A stretch of DNA of 38,668 bases from JAZKBN01 sp040388605 (GTDB taxonomy: Bacteria > Bacteroidota > Bacteroidia > Cytophagales > Flexibacteraceae), in NCBI GenBank assembly GCA_040388605.1, contig JAZKBN010000083.1:1-38668 (forward strand), written 5' to 3'. The notes beneath the pieces were generated by a model. It searched no databases and was not told where the DNA came from. It was given only the letters and a program-made list of their open reading frames with translations. This document shows, piece after piece, positions 16,679-24,475 of the stretch; position 1 is the first letter of the stretch; each line of letters begins with the position of its first letter. The position numbers and the translations under genes were made by a program.

Positions 16679-16954
16679 TTATTTTCCTGCAAGTTCTATT
16701 TCTTTAGTCTTTGCTTCGGTTATTTTATCTTTTCTCTCTGAATCGCTTTTTAAGAGGTCATGCCTGAATTTTTGTTCCTCCCTTGCCGATTCGACAATGA
16801 ATTTTACAACTTCAGGATTAATACTACTGTAATGTTCTAAACTTGCAGGATCAGGAAGAGGCCCCTGCCATTCGTTAGCAATAGCTGTAACACGGTGAAT
16901 ATTATTGCCTTCACTTACCTGGACGAATTTATTCTTTCTCCCGTGTCGAGACAT
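16679..16954 (-). CDS. Soluble N-terminal part of a frameshifted DUF2335-like protein
   Basis: The 91 residues contain WQGPLPDPASLEHYSSINP, a good match to the conserved start of DUF2335 (GPLP-x-P-x-x-L-x-x-Y-x-x-I-x-P). IVESAREEQKFRHDLL follows, corresponding to the family's A-x-x-Q-x-x-H-R helix. The complete family normally continues into two membrane helices, but here a stop follows ELAGK. Adding one base in the preceding A run joins this frame to the membrane segment at 16464-16661. The start overlaps the upstream ORF by 26 bases, so the cassette is translated as a coupled unit. DUF2335 has no established function that I know. Confidence 0.6.
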   Translation of the reverse strand: MSRHGRKNKFVQVSEGNNIHRVTAIANEWQGPLPDPASLEHYSSINPEVVKFIVESAREEQKFRHDLLKSDSERKDKITEAKTKEIELAGK

Positions 16955-17216
16955 ATTTGTCTAAAGCTTTTTTCAGGTCCTGTCCGATATGACGTAAATC
17001 TACGGCTGTATTGGCATTATCTGCAGAAAATCCGTTCCCGCTTATAGTTTCAAGCATTGGTAAATCCATACCTGATTCTTTTTCAAGCTGGTTTAATTCA
17101 TTTAAGTGCTTTAAAAAAAGATCACGATAATTCTTCGCGAAAAGATTGTTGCTGAAATCCGGCAAGAATGGTTTCATCTCTGTGAAATGTTTTCGATATT
17201 TAGTAGAGAAGCGCAT
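16929..17216 (-). CDS. Small protein of unknown function, first gene of the DUF2335-like cassette
   Basis: From the ATG at 17216 it is 95 residues; a TTG at 17291 would give 120. It is hydrophilic and mainly helical, with FLPDFSNNLFAKNYRDLFLKH, then LNELNQLEKESGMDLP, an ISGNGFSADNANTAVDLRH segment, and a basic end. No signal peptide or membrane helix is seen. I recognise no family. Its 3' end overlaps the DUF2335-like start by 26 bases. The whole 16464-17291 stretch is visibly richer in A+T than the flanking amidase and NUDIX genes, which suggests later acquisition. The coding claim rests on the overlap and codon pattern. Confidence 0.5.
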   Translation of the reverse strand: MRFSTKYRKHFTEMKPFLPDFSNNLFAKNYRDLFLKHLNELNQLEKESGMDLPMLETISGNGFSADNANTAVDLRHIGQDLKKALDKYVSTREKE

Positions 17217-17321
17217 CTTAATGGTCAACGCTTTCTGAGTTAGAATGTTGTCGGAAGTGATTTGCCGACGCCATAATCTAAGCTTAGGCAAGTTACATTA
17301 GTTTTTCATTCACAGAATATA

Positions 17322-17816
17322 TTACCCGAAATAATAACCCCCAAACCCACCTTCAGGCATTGGCCTGCGGAAGAGGTTATGCAGGGTGACCGGGTCGGTA
17401 AGCGCTATGTCAGCAGGGCTAAAATAACGGGCTTCGCCAAGCATTTGCTGGTCGGGGGTCAGCTCAGGGTCGTGGCCCTGAACGGGGGTGCCTGAAATCA
17501 GCTTTACTTCAAAAAAAATTTCGGCGGCATGCAGGGGCGGCTCAAGATATTCATTCACACAAAGCAGGCGGCCTACCGATACTTTTAATCCTGTTTCCTC
17601 AATAAACTCGCGCTCAAGTGCCTGCGGCATTGTTTCAGTAAAATCAGGCTGTCCGCCGGGCGGGGCCCAAAGATAGCCCGCTTTGCCGATTCCGTTGTGC
17701 TTAATAAGCAAAACGCCATGGCTGTTATACAGCAGGCCGCATACGCGCAACCTGAGCCTGCCGCCGAATGCGCGGTTTATGTTGGCTTTAAGCAAGTCGT
17801 TTTCACAGCTTTGCAT
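17322..17816 (-). CDS. NUDIX hydrolase
   Basis: From the ATG at 17816 the protein has 164 residues. The NUDIX box is complete: G-x5-E-x7-R-E-x-x-E-E-x-G in GGQPDFTETMPQ followed by ALEREFIEETGL, with the metal-binding Glu residues present. It is preceded by LRLRVCGLLYNSHGVLLIKH and KAGYLWAPP, typical of MutT-like enzymes. It would hydrolyse a nucleoside diphosphate linked to another group; the substrate is not predictable. A longer reading frame extends upstream to 17960 but runs through the end of the repeat-protein gene (17821-18636), whose stop is 4 bases before this ATG, so the short form is preferred. Confidence 0.88.
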   Translation of the reverse strand: MQSCENDLLKANINRAFGGRLRLRVCGLLYNSHGVLLIKHNGIGKAGYLWAPPGGQPDFTETMPQALEREFIEETGLKVSVGRLLCVNEYLEPPLHAAEIFFEVKLISGTPVQGHDPELTPDQQMLGEARYFSPADIALTDPVTLHNLFRRPMPEGGFGGYYFG

Positions 17817-17820
17817 AGGC

Positions 17821-18636
17821 TCAATCGTTCCAGATGCCGCTTTCTGTAGCTTTATCGTAATGTGGTTTGGTTTTAACCTTACGCTGGTAAAATGGCTTTT
17901 GCGTTCTGTCGCCTGATTTACGTACACGTATTTCACCGCGGTATTGTGTATAGGCCTCATGATCAGGTTCCTTTTTCACAGGCAGGTTGCCCGAGAATTG
18001 GGTATAAGCTTCATGGTCTGGCGCCATTTTACCGGGCAAATCACCTGAAAATTGGGTATAAGCTTCGTGGTCGGGCACTATTTTAGGGGGCCTGTCGCCG
18101 GCATATTGGGTATAGGCCTCATGGTCGGGTACCAATTTTTGGGGCCTGTCGCCGGAAAATTCAGTATAGGTTGTAGGGTCTGCCTTAAACTTCGGATCCT
18201 GGTCGCCACGGAACTTAATAACCTTGCGGCTGTCGCGTTTGCTTTTTTTATTCTTCTGCTCAGGGGTATTGGGCGCATACTTACCCATTCCAAAAAACTT
18301 CATCCAGCGGGAACGGCGTTCTTCGCGGGTATAGGCGAAGTTCACATTGTACTGGTCCATCGTATTTACAGTTTCAATCTCGCGCATGTACCTGGTGGCA
18401 TCATTAATGGCGCCGCCCGAAGTTTTGCTCTTACTGGTTTCATGGGCTTTTTCAGCATCGCCTTCAAAGTAAGCTTTTGGCCTCAGGCTTTTAGGCTTTA
18501 CAAAGGTCTTTTGCAGCTTTCTGTCACCGTTTTGCGCAACAGCAGTGCCAGGGCTTAAAATGCATGCAAAGCAAAGCATGAGCAATGCCGAAGCAGGCAG
18601 GCTCATTTTCAGTTGTAAGCTTTTAAACCTTATCAT
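17821..18636 (-). CDS. Exported protein with five 18-residue PDHEAYTQ-type repeats
   Basis: The 271-residue protein has a signal peptide (ends near ...SPGTAVAQ, about residue 35). A basic, charged region follows, with REERRSRWMKFFGMGKYAP. Residues 152-241 are five tandem 18-residue units of the form P-D-H-E-A-Y-T-Q-[YF]-x-G-[DN]-x-P-x-K-x-x; the first is degenerate (ADPTTYTEF). A half unit, FRGDQDPKFK, precedes them. The protein then ends in a Lys/Arg-rich tail. I do not recognise the family. The high charge and repeats suggest a periplasmic or surface-binding role. It is 4 bases from the NUDIX gene and probably cotranscribed with it. Confidence 0.7.
   Translation of the reverse strand: MIRFKSLQLKMSLPASALLMLCFACILSPGTAVAQNGDRKLQKTFVKPKSLRPKAYFEGDAEKAHETSKSKTSGGAINDATRYMREIETVNTMDQYNVNFAYTREERRSRWMKFFGMGKYAPNTPEQKNKKSKRDSRKVIKFRGDQDPKFKADPTTYTEFSGDRPQKLVPDHEAYTQYAGDRPPKIVPDHEAYTQFSGDLPGKMAPDHEAYTQFSGNLPVKKEPDHEAYTQYRGEIRVRKSGDRTQKPFYQRKVKTKPHYDKATESGIWND
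17914..18183 (-). repeat. Five tandem 54-bp coding repeats
   Basis: In-frame 54-bp units encode the 18-residue PDHEAYTQ motif. The three central units are the most alike at DNA level (for example the recurring ATAAGCTTCATGG / ATAGGCCTCATGG blocks), which suggests copy number could change by recombination. Confidence 0.85.
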
Positions 18637-18750
18637 TTTTAATTGCGGAATGCTTATTGCAAATATATGCAGCCTTTCAGCAAATGCATATTATGAGTGA
18701 AATATGTAAGGAACCTGCGGAAAGGCCCGGGATTGTAGCCTCGCCTGTAA

Positions 18751-19620
18751 TCAGGCTTTTACCCTCTTCAGGTATTCATCCCTTATTCGTTTGCCTAAGG
18801 AATTGGTCCAACTCATGGGGAAAGATTGGCCGTTAAAGCTGTGCCAGCCAATTATTTCGGCGGCAGTGCCGCAAAAGAATGCGCTGTCGGCTTGTGCCAG
18901 CTCTTCGGGCGTAAAGAAACGCTCGCTTACGGCAATATCCCAATCAGAACAGATTTCAAGAACCGATGCACGGGTTATGCCTTCCACCACGTAATCAGTG
19001 GGCGGAGTAACCAAGGAACCGTCTTTCTCGAAGAATATGTTTGCGCCCGGGCCTTCGGCCACATTCCCGTTTTTATCGGTAAGCAGGGCTTCATCGAAAC
19101 CCTTGTTCTTGGCTTCCTGCGAGGCCATAATAGAGTTTACATAATGCCCGCTGACTTTTGCATGAATACGAAAGGCAGAGGGGTTAGGCCTTTGAAAAGA
19201 AGAAAGCATGACATTCAGCTGCTTTTCGCCAAGGTAAGCGCCCCATTCCCAAACAGCTATAAGTATGCGCGATGTTTGCGCATAGGTAAGCCCCATATTG
19301 GGCGGGCAAAATACCAGGGGGCGAATATAAGCATCGGTCATGTTGTTCATTTCCAGTACTTTGTAAGATGCCTTTACCAGTTCTGCCACTTCATAAGGAA
19401 AAGGTATGCCAATGGCTTCGGCAGATGCTTTCAGGCGCTCAAAATGCGCCTCTGCACGCCAGATTCTTGCTTCGCCTTCGGCAGATGTATATGAACGTAT
19501 GCCTTCGTAAACCGCATAGCCATAGTGCAGGCTTTGGCTGTATAAATCTCCCGAAGCATCGGCAGCTTTCAGGAATTCACCATCAAGGTAAAGTATGGTT
19601 GAATTATTATAGTAACTCAT
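18751..19620 (-). CDS. ilvE: Branched-chain amino acid aminotransferase (class IV PLP enzyme)
   Basis: The 289-residue protein is a fold-type IV PLP aminotransferase. Visible features are SQSLHYGYAVYEGIRSY near the N-terminus, IRPLVFCPPNMGLTY, the PLP lysine Lys155 in RIHAKVSGHYVNS, the phosphate-binding EALLTDKNGNVAEGPGANIFF, and EGITRASVLEI with FFCGTAAEI. Order and length match bacterial IlvE, which makes the last step of Val, Leu and Ile synthesis and the first of their breakdown. D-amino-acid aminotransferase or aminodeoxychorismate lyase are alternatives in the same fold but fit less well. It starts 7 bases after the stop of the upstream membrane-protein gene, so the two are an operon. 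Confidence 0.92.
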   Translation of the reverse strand: MSYYNNSTILYLDGEFLKAADASGDLYSQSLHYGYAVYEGIRSYTSAEGEARIWRAEAHFERLKASAEAIGIPFPYEVAELVKASYKVLEMNNMTDAYIRPLVFCPPNMGLTYAQTSRILIAVWEWGAYLGEKQLNVMLSSFQRPNPSAFRIHAKVSGHYVNSIMASQEAKNKGFDEALLTDKNGNVAEGPGANIFFEKDGSLVTPPTDYVVEGITRASVLEICSDWDIAVSERFFTPEELAQADSAFFCGTAAEIIGWHSFNGQSFPMSWTNSLGKRIRDEYLKRVKA

Positions 19621-19627
19621 TAAGTGC

Positions 19628-20923
19628 TTAGTTCTTCTCGCGGTTATAATTATCCAACATACGGTTAATAATCTCGGTGAGGCGGTCTTTATCGAATTTT
19701 ACGCTGTCGAGCATGTTTTCGAAAGCTTCGTAGCCGCCTTCCAGGTTTTCGTAGCAACGCAGGCGAATATACCAGGTGCAGTTCCCGAGAGCGAAAACAG
19801 CCTGGTGAAACTGCCAGTAATGGAAATTATGATACATACGGCCTTGCAGCCAACGGCCTTCCACCTGGAATTCGCTGAGCCTGATGTGCTTTACGCCATC
19901 TTTGCTTACACCGAATTCTTCTGTTAAATCCTGTACTGCCTCTTCAACCACTTCGGCAAGGGTAACCTTACGGGTGTTTGTTGTTTCCCTGAAACCGCAT
20001 TCGAGCATTAAGTTGCAACGGCCGGGGCTGCTGTAAAATTCATGCCTGCTGTTGTCAAGCTCTTCGCCGTCTTCAGAAATTTGTTTGTGCCTGAATAATT
20101 CAACCGGGGTACGGAAAGTAAGGGAGCCGTTATCCATTTCCATGCTTTCCCAGCTTTTGTCGTTCAGGTCGCCGATGTCTTCATACGGCAGCTCAAAGTT
20201 AAAGCGGATGCTGTTGAGCAGTCGCATGGCCTGTCCGCAGCCGTTACGGTTGCGGGCCGGGTAAAGTATATGCACGCACCAAAAACGATTGCCACTGTGG
20301 TAATAGGCAGCACGGTATTCAAACTGTTCGCGCTTGTTTATAAAGCAGCCGTTGAGCAGGTAAGCTTCTATGCCTTCATGGTCGGGCAAAACGCTTAAAA
20401 TGTATTTGCCGGAAGCGGCAGGGTCGGTATCGGAATACTCACGCACGCGCTTTTCAATCAGGCGCTCCATATTGGGGCGGCTGTTTATGTTGTAAAGCGC
20501 ATACTCACAGCTTACAGTAAGATTAAAGTTAGAAGATGTCTGGTAAAACTCATGCCGGTGCAGCTTGGCCCCCGGCGTTGTATTATGCACCGATTTGATC
20601 GCATGCAAAACAATGGGAGATTGGAAAGATATGGACTTATCGCGCACCGTGAAGCGGTAAGGATCACGGCGGCCGGGTCTTGGAATGAGCTTATAGGTGA
20701 GCCTGCGCAGCCAAAAAGGAATTCCCTGGTTTTCGGAACGAAGAAAGCGCCAGGCCCGCTCTTTACGCAGGAACAGAACCAGCGCAGCAGCTGTAATACC
20801 CGCAGTTGCAAAGCTTACCAATGCCGGGTGCGCATCGGCAGAAACCATGCTGCTTACGAACAATATCCCCGACATTGCCAAAAGCATTGCAAGCACAACC
20901 AACCGCAGGTAATAGTTCTCCAT
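19628..20923 (-). CDS. Membrane protein with two duplicated cytoplasmic domains, function unknown
   Basis: The 431-residue protein has two N-terminal membrane helices (about 6-28 and 35-52) followed by a basic stretch and then two domains that look duplicated. Domain 1 contains ISFQSPIVLH, LHRHEFYQTSSNFNLTVSCEY and RPNMERLIEKRVREY. Domain 2 contains LTFRTPVELF, NSRHEFYSSPGRCNLMLECGF and TLAEVVEEAVQDL. Each ends with a W-x-x-x-x-x-Y block and a short helix around a Leu-Asn-Ser-Ile or Leu-Asp-Ser-Val. The pattern resembles PsbP/DUF1795-like sandwiches only loosely, so I give no function. It sits upstream of ilvE with a 7-base gap. Confidence 0.75.
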   Translation of the reverse strand: MENYYLRLVVLAMLLAMSGILFVSSMVSADAHPALVSFATAGITAAALVLFLRKERAWRFLRSENQGIPFWLRRLTYKLIPRPGRRDPYRFTVRDKSISFQSPIVLHAIKSVHNTTPGAKLHRHEFYQTSSNFNLTVSCEYALYNINSRPNMERLIEKRVREYSDTDPAASGKYILSVLPDHEGIEAYLLNGCFINKREQFEYRAAYYHSGNRFWCVHILYPARNRNGCGQAMRLLNSIRFNFELPYEDIGDLNDKSWESMEMDNGSLTFRTPVELFRHKQISEDGEELDNSRHEFYSSPGRCNLMLECGFRETTNTRKVTLAEVVEEAVQDLTEEFGVSKDGVKHIRLSEFQVEGRWLQGRMYHNFHYWQFHQAVFALGNCTWYIRLRCYENLEGGYEAFENMLDSVKFDKDRLTEIINRMLDNYNREKN

Positions 20924-21055
20924 ACTAAATAAGGGTTTCTGAAAAAAGGAACGTAATTAATGGGGTAAAACCCTGTAATACGCGCTGTTATATACTTAAA
21001 GCAATATTTACCTGCCCAAAAGGGAAAACGGACGCTGCTGCAATTTAAGTTTTTT

Positions 21056-21086
21056 TTTGTGAATGTGAAATAAAGCCCTACTTTTG
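21056..21086 (+). promoter_or_regulatory. Bacteroidota-type promoter for tRNA-His
   Basis: TTTG at 21056-21059 and TACTTTTG at 21079-21086 are 19 bases apart, a perfect match to consensus. The tRNA begins 16 bases after the -7 box. Confidence 0.85.
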
Positions 21087-21101
21087 CAATCCCAATTACA
21101 C

Positions 21102-21179
21102 GGAGATTGTAGCTCAGCCGGTTAGAGCGTCGGTTTGTGGATCCGAAGGTCGCGGGTTCGACCCCCGTCATTCTCCCCA
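21102..21179 (+). tRNA. tRNA-His (anticodon GTG)
   Basis: The cloverleaf is clear. The acceptor strand has the extra G(-1) typical of tRNA-His facing the discriminator C73. The D stem is GCTC/GAGC with loop AGCCGGTTA, the anticodon loop TTGTGGA reads GTG, and the T arm is GCGGG-TTCGACC-CCCGT. CCA is encoded at 21177-21179. Position 5-68 of the acceptor stem is a T-T mismatch, which is a slight oddity. Confidence 0.95.
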
Positions 21180-21190
21180 TGTATTGTTAA

Positions 21191-21219
21191 GGGACTGCTG
21201 AAAGGCGGTCCCTTTTTTT
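21191..21219 (+). terminator. Rho-independent terminator of tRNA-His
   Basis: GGGACTGC pairs with GCGGTCCC (one T-G pair) across a short loop and is followed by seven T residues (21213-21219). Confidence 0.9.
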
Positions 21220-21263
21220 GTGCCTGATTTATTTGGTTGTATTAAAGACCAAGCATGCACCGC

Positions 21264-22925
21264 CTATTTTACCCGGCTTCCCATTAACTCTTCGGCGCTG
21301 GCTAAAGATGCGGCTGTGGGGGCAGTGCCGCTGATCATGCCTGCTATTTCATTAACCTGCTCTTTGTTATTAAGCAGGCGAATATGGCTTACGGTTTTAA
21401 CGTCGCTGTGGTCTTTATAAACGTAATAATGCGCCGATGCCCTGGCAGCTATCTGCGGCAGGTGGGTGATGGCAATCAGCTGGTGCCTTTGGCTCATGCG
21501 TTCCATCATGCGGCCGACTTTTACAGCCGTTTCGCCGCTGATACCCGTATCAATCTCATCGAAAATAATGGTGGGCAAATGGGTTTTGCCTGCCAAAATA
21601 TACTTAATACACAACATCAGGCGAGAGAACTCTCCCCCGCTGGCCACATTGCGCAGCTCACGCGGGCTCATACCTTTGTTGGCGGTAAAGAGGAATGCAA
21701 TGGTATCGGCGCCGGTAGGCGAAAGGGCCGCCGCCTGCCTGTCGATTCGGATGGTTGCGTTGGGCATGCCCACATCGGTAAACAGGCCGATTAATTCAGA
21801 CTGCAGAACCGGGACAGCTGCAAGGCGGGCATTGGTAAGCGTTTCGGCTAAAGCTTTGGCTTCCAGGTGCAGGGCATCGGCTTTTTCACGGGCGGCGGCA
21901 ATGGACTCCTCCATGTTTTCAAGGCCCGCAGTTTGGGCAGCCAATTGGTTGCGTATCTCAATCAGGCCTTCGGAATCTGCAACACCATGCTTTTTTTGTA
22001 AGGAGAAGAGCAGGCTCAGGCGCTCGTTAATTTCTTCAGAACGCGTTGTATCGGTTTCAATACCTTCGGCAATGGCATCAAGCTCCCCGGCAATGTCACG
22101 CAGCTCCAGCCAAACGCTTTCGGTGCGTTCGCTGAGCTTGCTAAAGTTTTCGCCGTACTCAGAAAGGCGGCTCAAATTGGTTTTTACAGTACGCAGGCGG
22201 CTGATTACAGTATCTTCCCCGCTGTCGAGCAATTCAACGCTTTCGCCTAAACGCTGCCTGATTTCCTCGGCATTTTCAAGCAGGTTGAGCTCCGCCTCCA
22301 GGCTTTCCTGCTCACCGCTTACAAGCTTCGCCTTGTTCAGCTCTTTTAACTGGAAGAGGTTATAGTCAAGCTCCTTTTTATCTTTCTTACTTTCTTCTTC
22401 CAGCTTGCGGAAAACCTGGTCGGCTTTGCGCCATGCCTCGTAGGTAAGGCGATAGGCAGATGTTTGCGATTGCAGCTCACCATAAGTGTCCAGGATACTA
22501 AGCTGGTAGGCATTAGAGCCCAGCTGCACGCTGTCGTGCTGGCTGTGAATATCCATCAGGCGGCTGCCCAGCAGTTTCAGGGTATCGAGGGTGCAGGGAG
22601 TATCGTTAATAAACGCACGCGATTTTCCTGCCGGGCTTATTTCACGGCGAATAATGCAGCTGTCTTCGTAATCTATTTCGGCTTCCTCAAAAACCGATTT
22701 TACCGGGTAGCCCTTTACATCGAAAACGCACTCCACCACGCATTTTTCTTCTTCGTTCAGCAAAGAGCGACCTTCGGCACGGTTACCCAGCAACAGCCCT
22801 ACGGCGCCCAAAATAATAGATTTACCTGCGCCGGTTTCGCCCGTAATTATATTCAGGTGGGCCGACGGCGTGATTTCAAGCTCCCGGATAAGGGCGTAAT
22901 TCCTGATGAGCAGGCTTTTAAGCAT
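21264..22925 (-). CDS. recN: DNA repair protein RecN
   Basis: The 553-residue SMC-like ATPase acts in double-strand break repair and chromosome cohesion. It starts with MLKSLLIRNYALI and has Walker A GETGAGKS (29-36), a DIHSQHDSVQLGS block, a long central coiled coil (about 150-370) with charged heptads, the ABC-type signature VASGGEFSRLMLCIKYILAG, Walker B PTIIFDEIDTGISGE, and the RHQLIAITHLPQIAARA D-loop/H-loop region. Length matches the family. It is convergent with tRNA-His and separated from the upstream lysA gene by 142 bases. Confidence 0.95.
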   Translation of the reverse strand: MLKSLLIRNYALIRELEITPSAHLNIITGETGAGKSIILGAVGLLLGNRAEGRSLLNEEEKCVVECVFDVKGYPVKSVFEEAEIDYEDSCIIRREISPAGKSRAFINDTPCTLDTLKLLGSRLMDIHSQHDSVQLGSNAYQLSILDTYGELQSQTSAYRLTYEAWRKADQVFRKLEEESKKDKKELDYNLFQLKELNKAKLVSGEQESLEAELNLLENAEEIRQRLGESVELLDSGEDTVISRLRTVKTNLSRLSEYGENFSKLSERTESVWLELRDIAGELDAIAEGIETDTTRSEEINERLSLLFSLQKKHGVADSEGLIEIRNQLAAQTAGLENMEESIAAAREKADALHLEAKALAETLTNARLAAVPVLQSELIGLFTDVGMPNATIRIDRQAAALSPTGADTIAFLFTANKGMSPRELRNVASGGEFSRLMLCIKYILAGKTHLPTIIFDEIDTGISGETAVKVGRMMERMSQRHQLIAITHLPQIAARASAHYYVYKDHSDVKTVSHIRLLNNKEQVNEIAGMISGTAPTAASLASAEELMGSRVK

Positions 22926-23067
22926 ATTTTTTATACCCGGCCCCGGCAGTTATTTGCCCTCGCCATTAGTTATTGACGCGTTTCACGTCAGCGAATTTTA
23001 GCGAATATACACCCGCAAGAGGAATTAACATGCCGATTAAGGCGTGTATATGAATTTAATAATAAAA

Positions 23068-24345
23068 TTATTGAATCTCTTCCGCATCGCGGCGAGCGGC
23101 AAAGTTCAGGAGCGCAGGGTCAATGTTTGATTGGGTACGCAGCAAATCTTCCATGGTTTCGCGGCGGCGTATTAAATGGGCTTCGCCGTTCATAACCAGT
23201 ACCTCGGCAGGCCGCATGCGGCTGTTATAATTACTGCTCATGCTGAACCCGTAAGCACCCGCATTGCGGAAGCCAATCAGGTCGCCTTCGCGTACTTCAT
23301 CAAGCTTGCGGTCGTAGCCAAAGGTATCGGTTTCACATATATAGCCGGCAACCGTATAAACGCGCTTTACCCCGTCAGGGTTGCTGATGTTCACAATTTC
23401 GTGGTAGGCATCATACAACATGGGCCTGATGAGGTGATTCAGCCCGGTATCAAGCCCCACAAAAACTGTAGCGGGTGTGGTTTTTACAACATTAGCCCTG
23501 GCCAGTAAGAAACCACATTCGCTCACCAGGAATTTGCCGGGTTCGAACCATATTTCAAGCTCACGGCCGTAGTTTTTACAGAATGTGGTAAAGGCGGCGC
23601 TCATGCGGCTGCCCAGCTCTTCAATATCGGTAGTAATGTCGCCTTCTTTATAGGCTACTTTAAAGCCGGAGCCGAAATCTATAAACTCAAGATCCGGAAA
23701 ATCATTGGCGGCGTCGAAAACGAGTTCAGCACCCTGCAGGAAAACATCGGAGTTCAGGAAATCTGAACCGGTATGTACGTGCAGGCCGGTAACTTTCATT
23801 TTATGTGCCTTTACAATGCGCAGCACATGGCGAAGCTGCAAAATGCTGATGCCAAACTTACTGTCGATATGCCCGGTTTGAATTTTACTGTTGCCCCCGG
23901 CAGATATATGCGGGTTCAGGCGAATGCAGCAGGCTACAGAATCGCCGTATTCGTTCCCGAACTGCTCCAATACCGATATGTTATCTATATTCAGCTTTAC
24001 CCCTAAATCTGCAGCCTCGCGTATTTCATTGAAGCTTACACAGTTGGGGGTGTACAGAATTTCTTCCGGACTGAACCCCGCATACAGGCCCATGTGCACC
24101 TCCTCAATGCTTACGGCATCGAGCCCGGCGCCCAGGTTGCGCATAATGCGCAGGATATTTACATTGGTAAGCGCTTTTGCAGCGTATTTAAGGCGCAGCT
24201 TCAGGCCCGGGAAGGCAGATGACAAACGCAGGTACTGCCTGCGAATGGTTTCGGCATCGTACAGGTAAAGAGGGGTGCCAAATTCTTCGCACAGGTCTTC
24301 CACTGCAATGCCCTGAACTGCATACTTACCGTTTTCCAAATCCAT
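23068..24345 (-). CDS. lysA: Diaminopimelate decarboxylase
   Basis: The 425-residue fold-type III PLP enzyme makes lysine from meso-diaminopimelate in the cytoplasm. Visible features are FGTPLYLYD, the PLP lysine Lys57 in LKYAAKALTN, GAGLDAVSIEE, the LHVHTGSDF His block, FIDFGSGFKVAY, the EPGKFLVSECG carboxylate-binding block, and the active-site Cys in VAGYICETDTFG with the later NAGAYGFSMSSNYN. YAAKAL instead of the usual YAVKAN and GYICETDTF instead of GPICESGD are variants known in Bacteroidota. It is divergently oriented from upp (130-base gap). Confidence 0.93.
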   Translation of the reverse strand: MDLENGKYAVQGIAVEDLCEEFGTPLYLYDAETIRRQYLRLSSAFPGLKLRLKYAAKALTNVNILRIMRNLGAGLDAVSIEEVHMGLYAGFSPEEILYTPNCVSFNEIREAADLGVKLNIDNISVLEQFGNEYGDSVACCIRLNPHISAGGNSKIQTGHIDSKFGISILQLRHVLRIVKAHKMKVTGLHVHTGSDFLNSDVFLQGAELVFDAANDFPDLEFIDFGSGFKVAYKEGDITTDIEELGSRMSAAFTTFCKNYGRELEIWFEPGKFLVSECGFLLARANVVKTTPATVFVGLDTGLNHLIRPMLYDAYHEIVNISNPDGVKRVYTVAGYICETDTFGYDRKLDEVREGDLIGFRNAGAYGFSMSSNYNSRMRPAEVLVMNGEAHLIRRRETMEDLLRTQSNIDPALLNFAARRDAEEIQ

Positions 24346-24372
24346 AGCTTAATCGGGTTTTAAAATGAGGAG

Positions 24373-24380
24373 CAAATATA
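24373..24380 (-). promoter_or_regulatory. Probable -7 box of the lysA promoter
   Basis: Read on the minus strand, 24380-24373 is TATATTTG, a full TAnnTTTG match, about 28 bases before the lysA ATG. The upstream element is weak (TTTC at 24407-24404, spacing 23), so only the -7 box is supported. Confidence 0.45.
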
Positions 24381-24475
24381 GGGAATTTGAAGGGGGGCTG
24401 TTTGAAACCCGGCTGCGGGAATTACATGAAAATTCGGGTTATTTGCATTTGCTTACACCAAGGCCAACAAATAAC

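Noticed and set aside
16676..16690. Programmed -1 frameshift joining the two DUF2335-like ORFs
   Set aside because: The site reads A-GGA-AAA-TAA, not an X-XXY-YYZ slippery heptamer, and I see no stimulatory structure. A mutation or sequence error is simpler.
18743..18758. Terminator-like hairpin GCCTG-TAAT-CAGGC with TTTT on the plus strand
   Set aside because: No plus-strand gene ends there, and the T run would be on the wrong side for the minus-strand ilvE.
21466..22365. 299-residue plus-strand ORF inside recN
   Set aside because: It is antisense to the coiled-coil region of RecN. The Ser/Arg-rich translation is a typical shadow of a coding strand.
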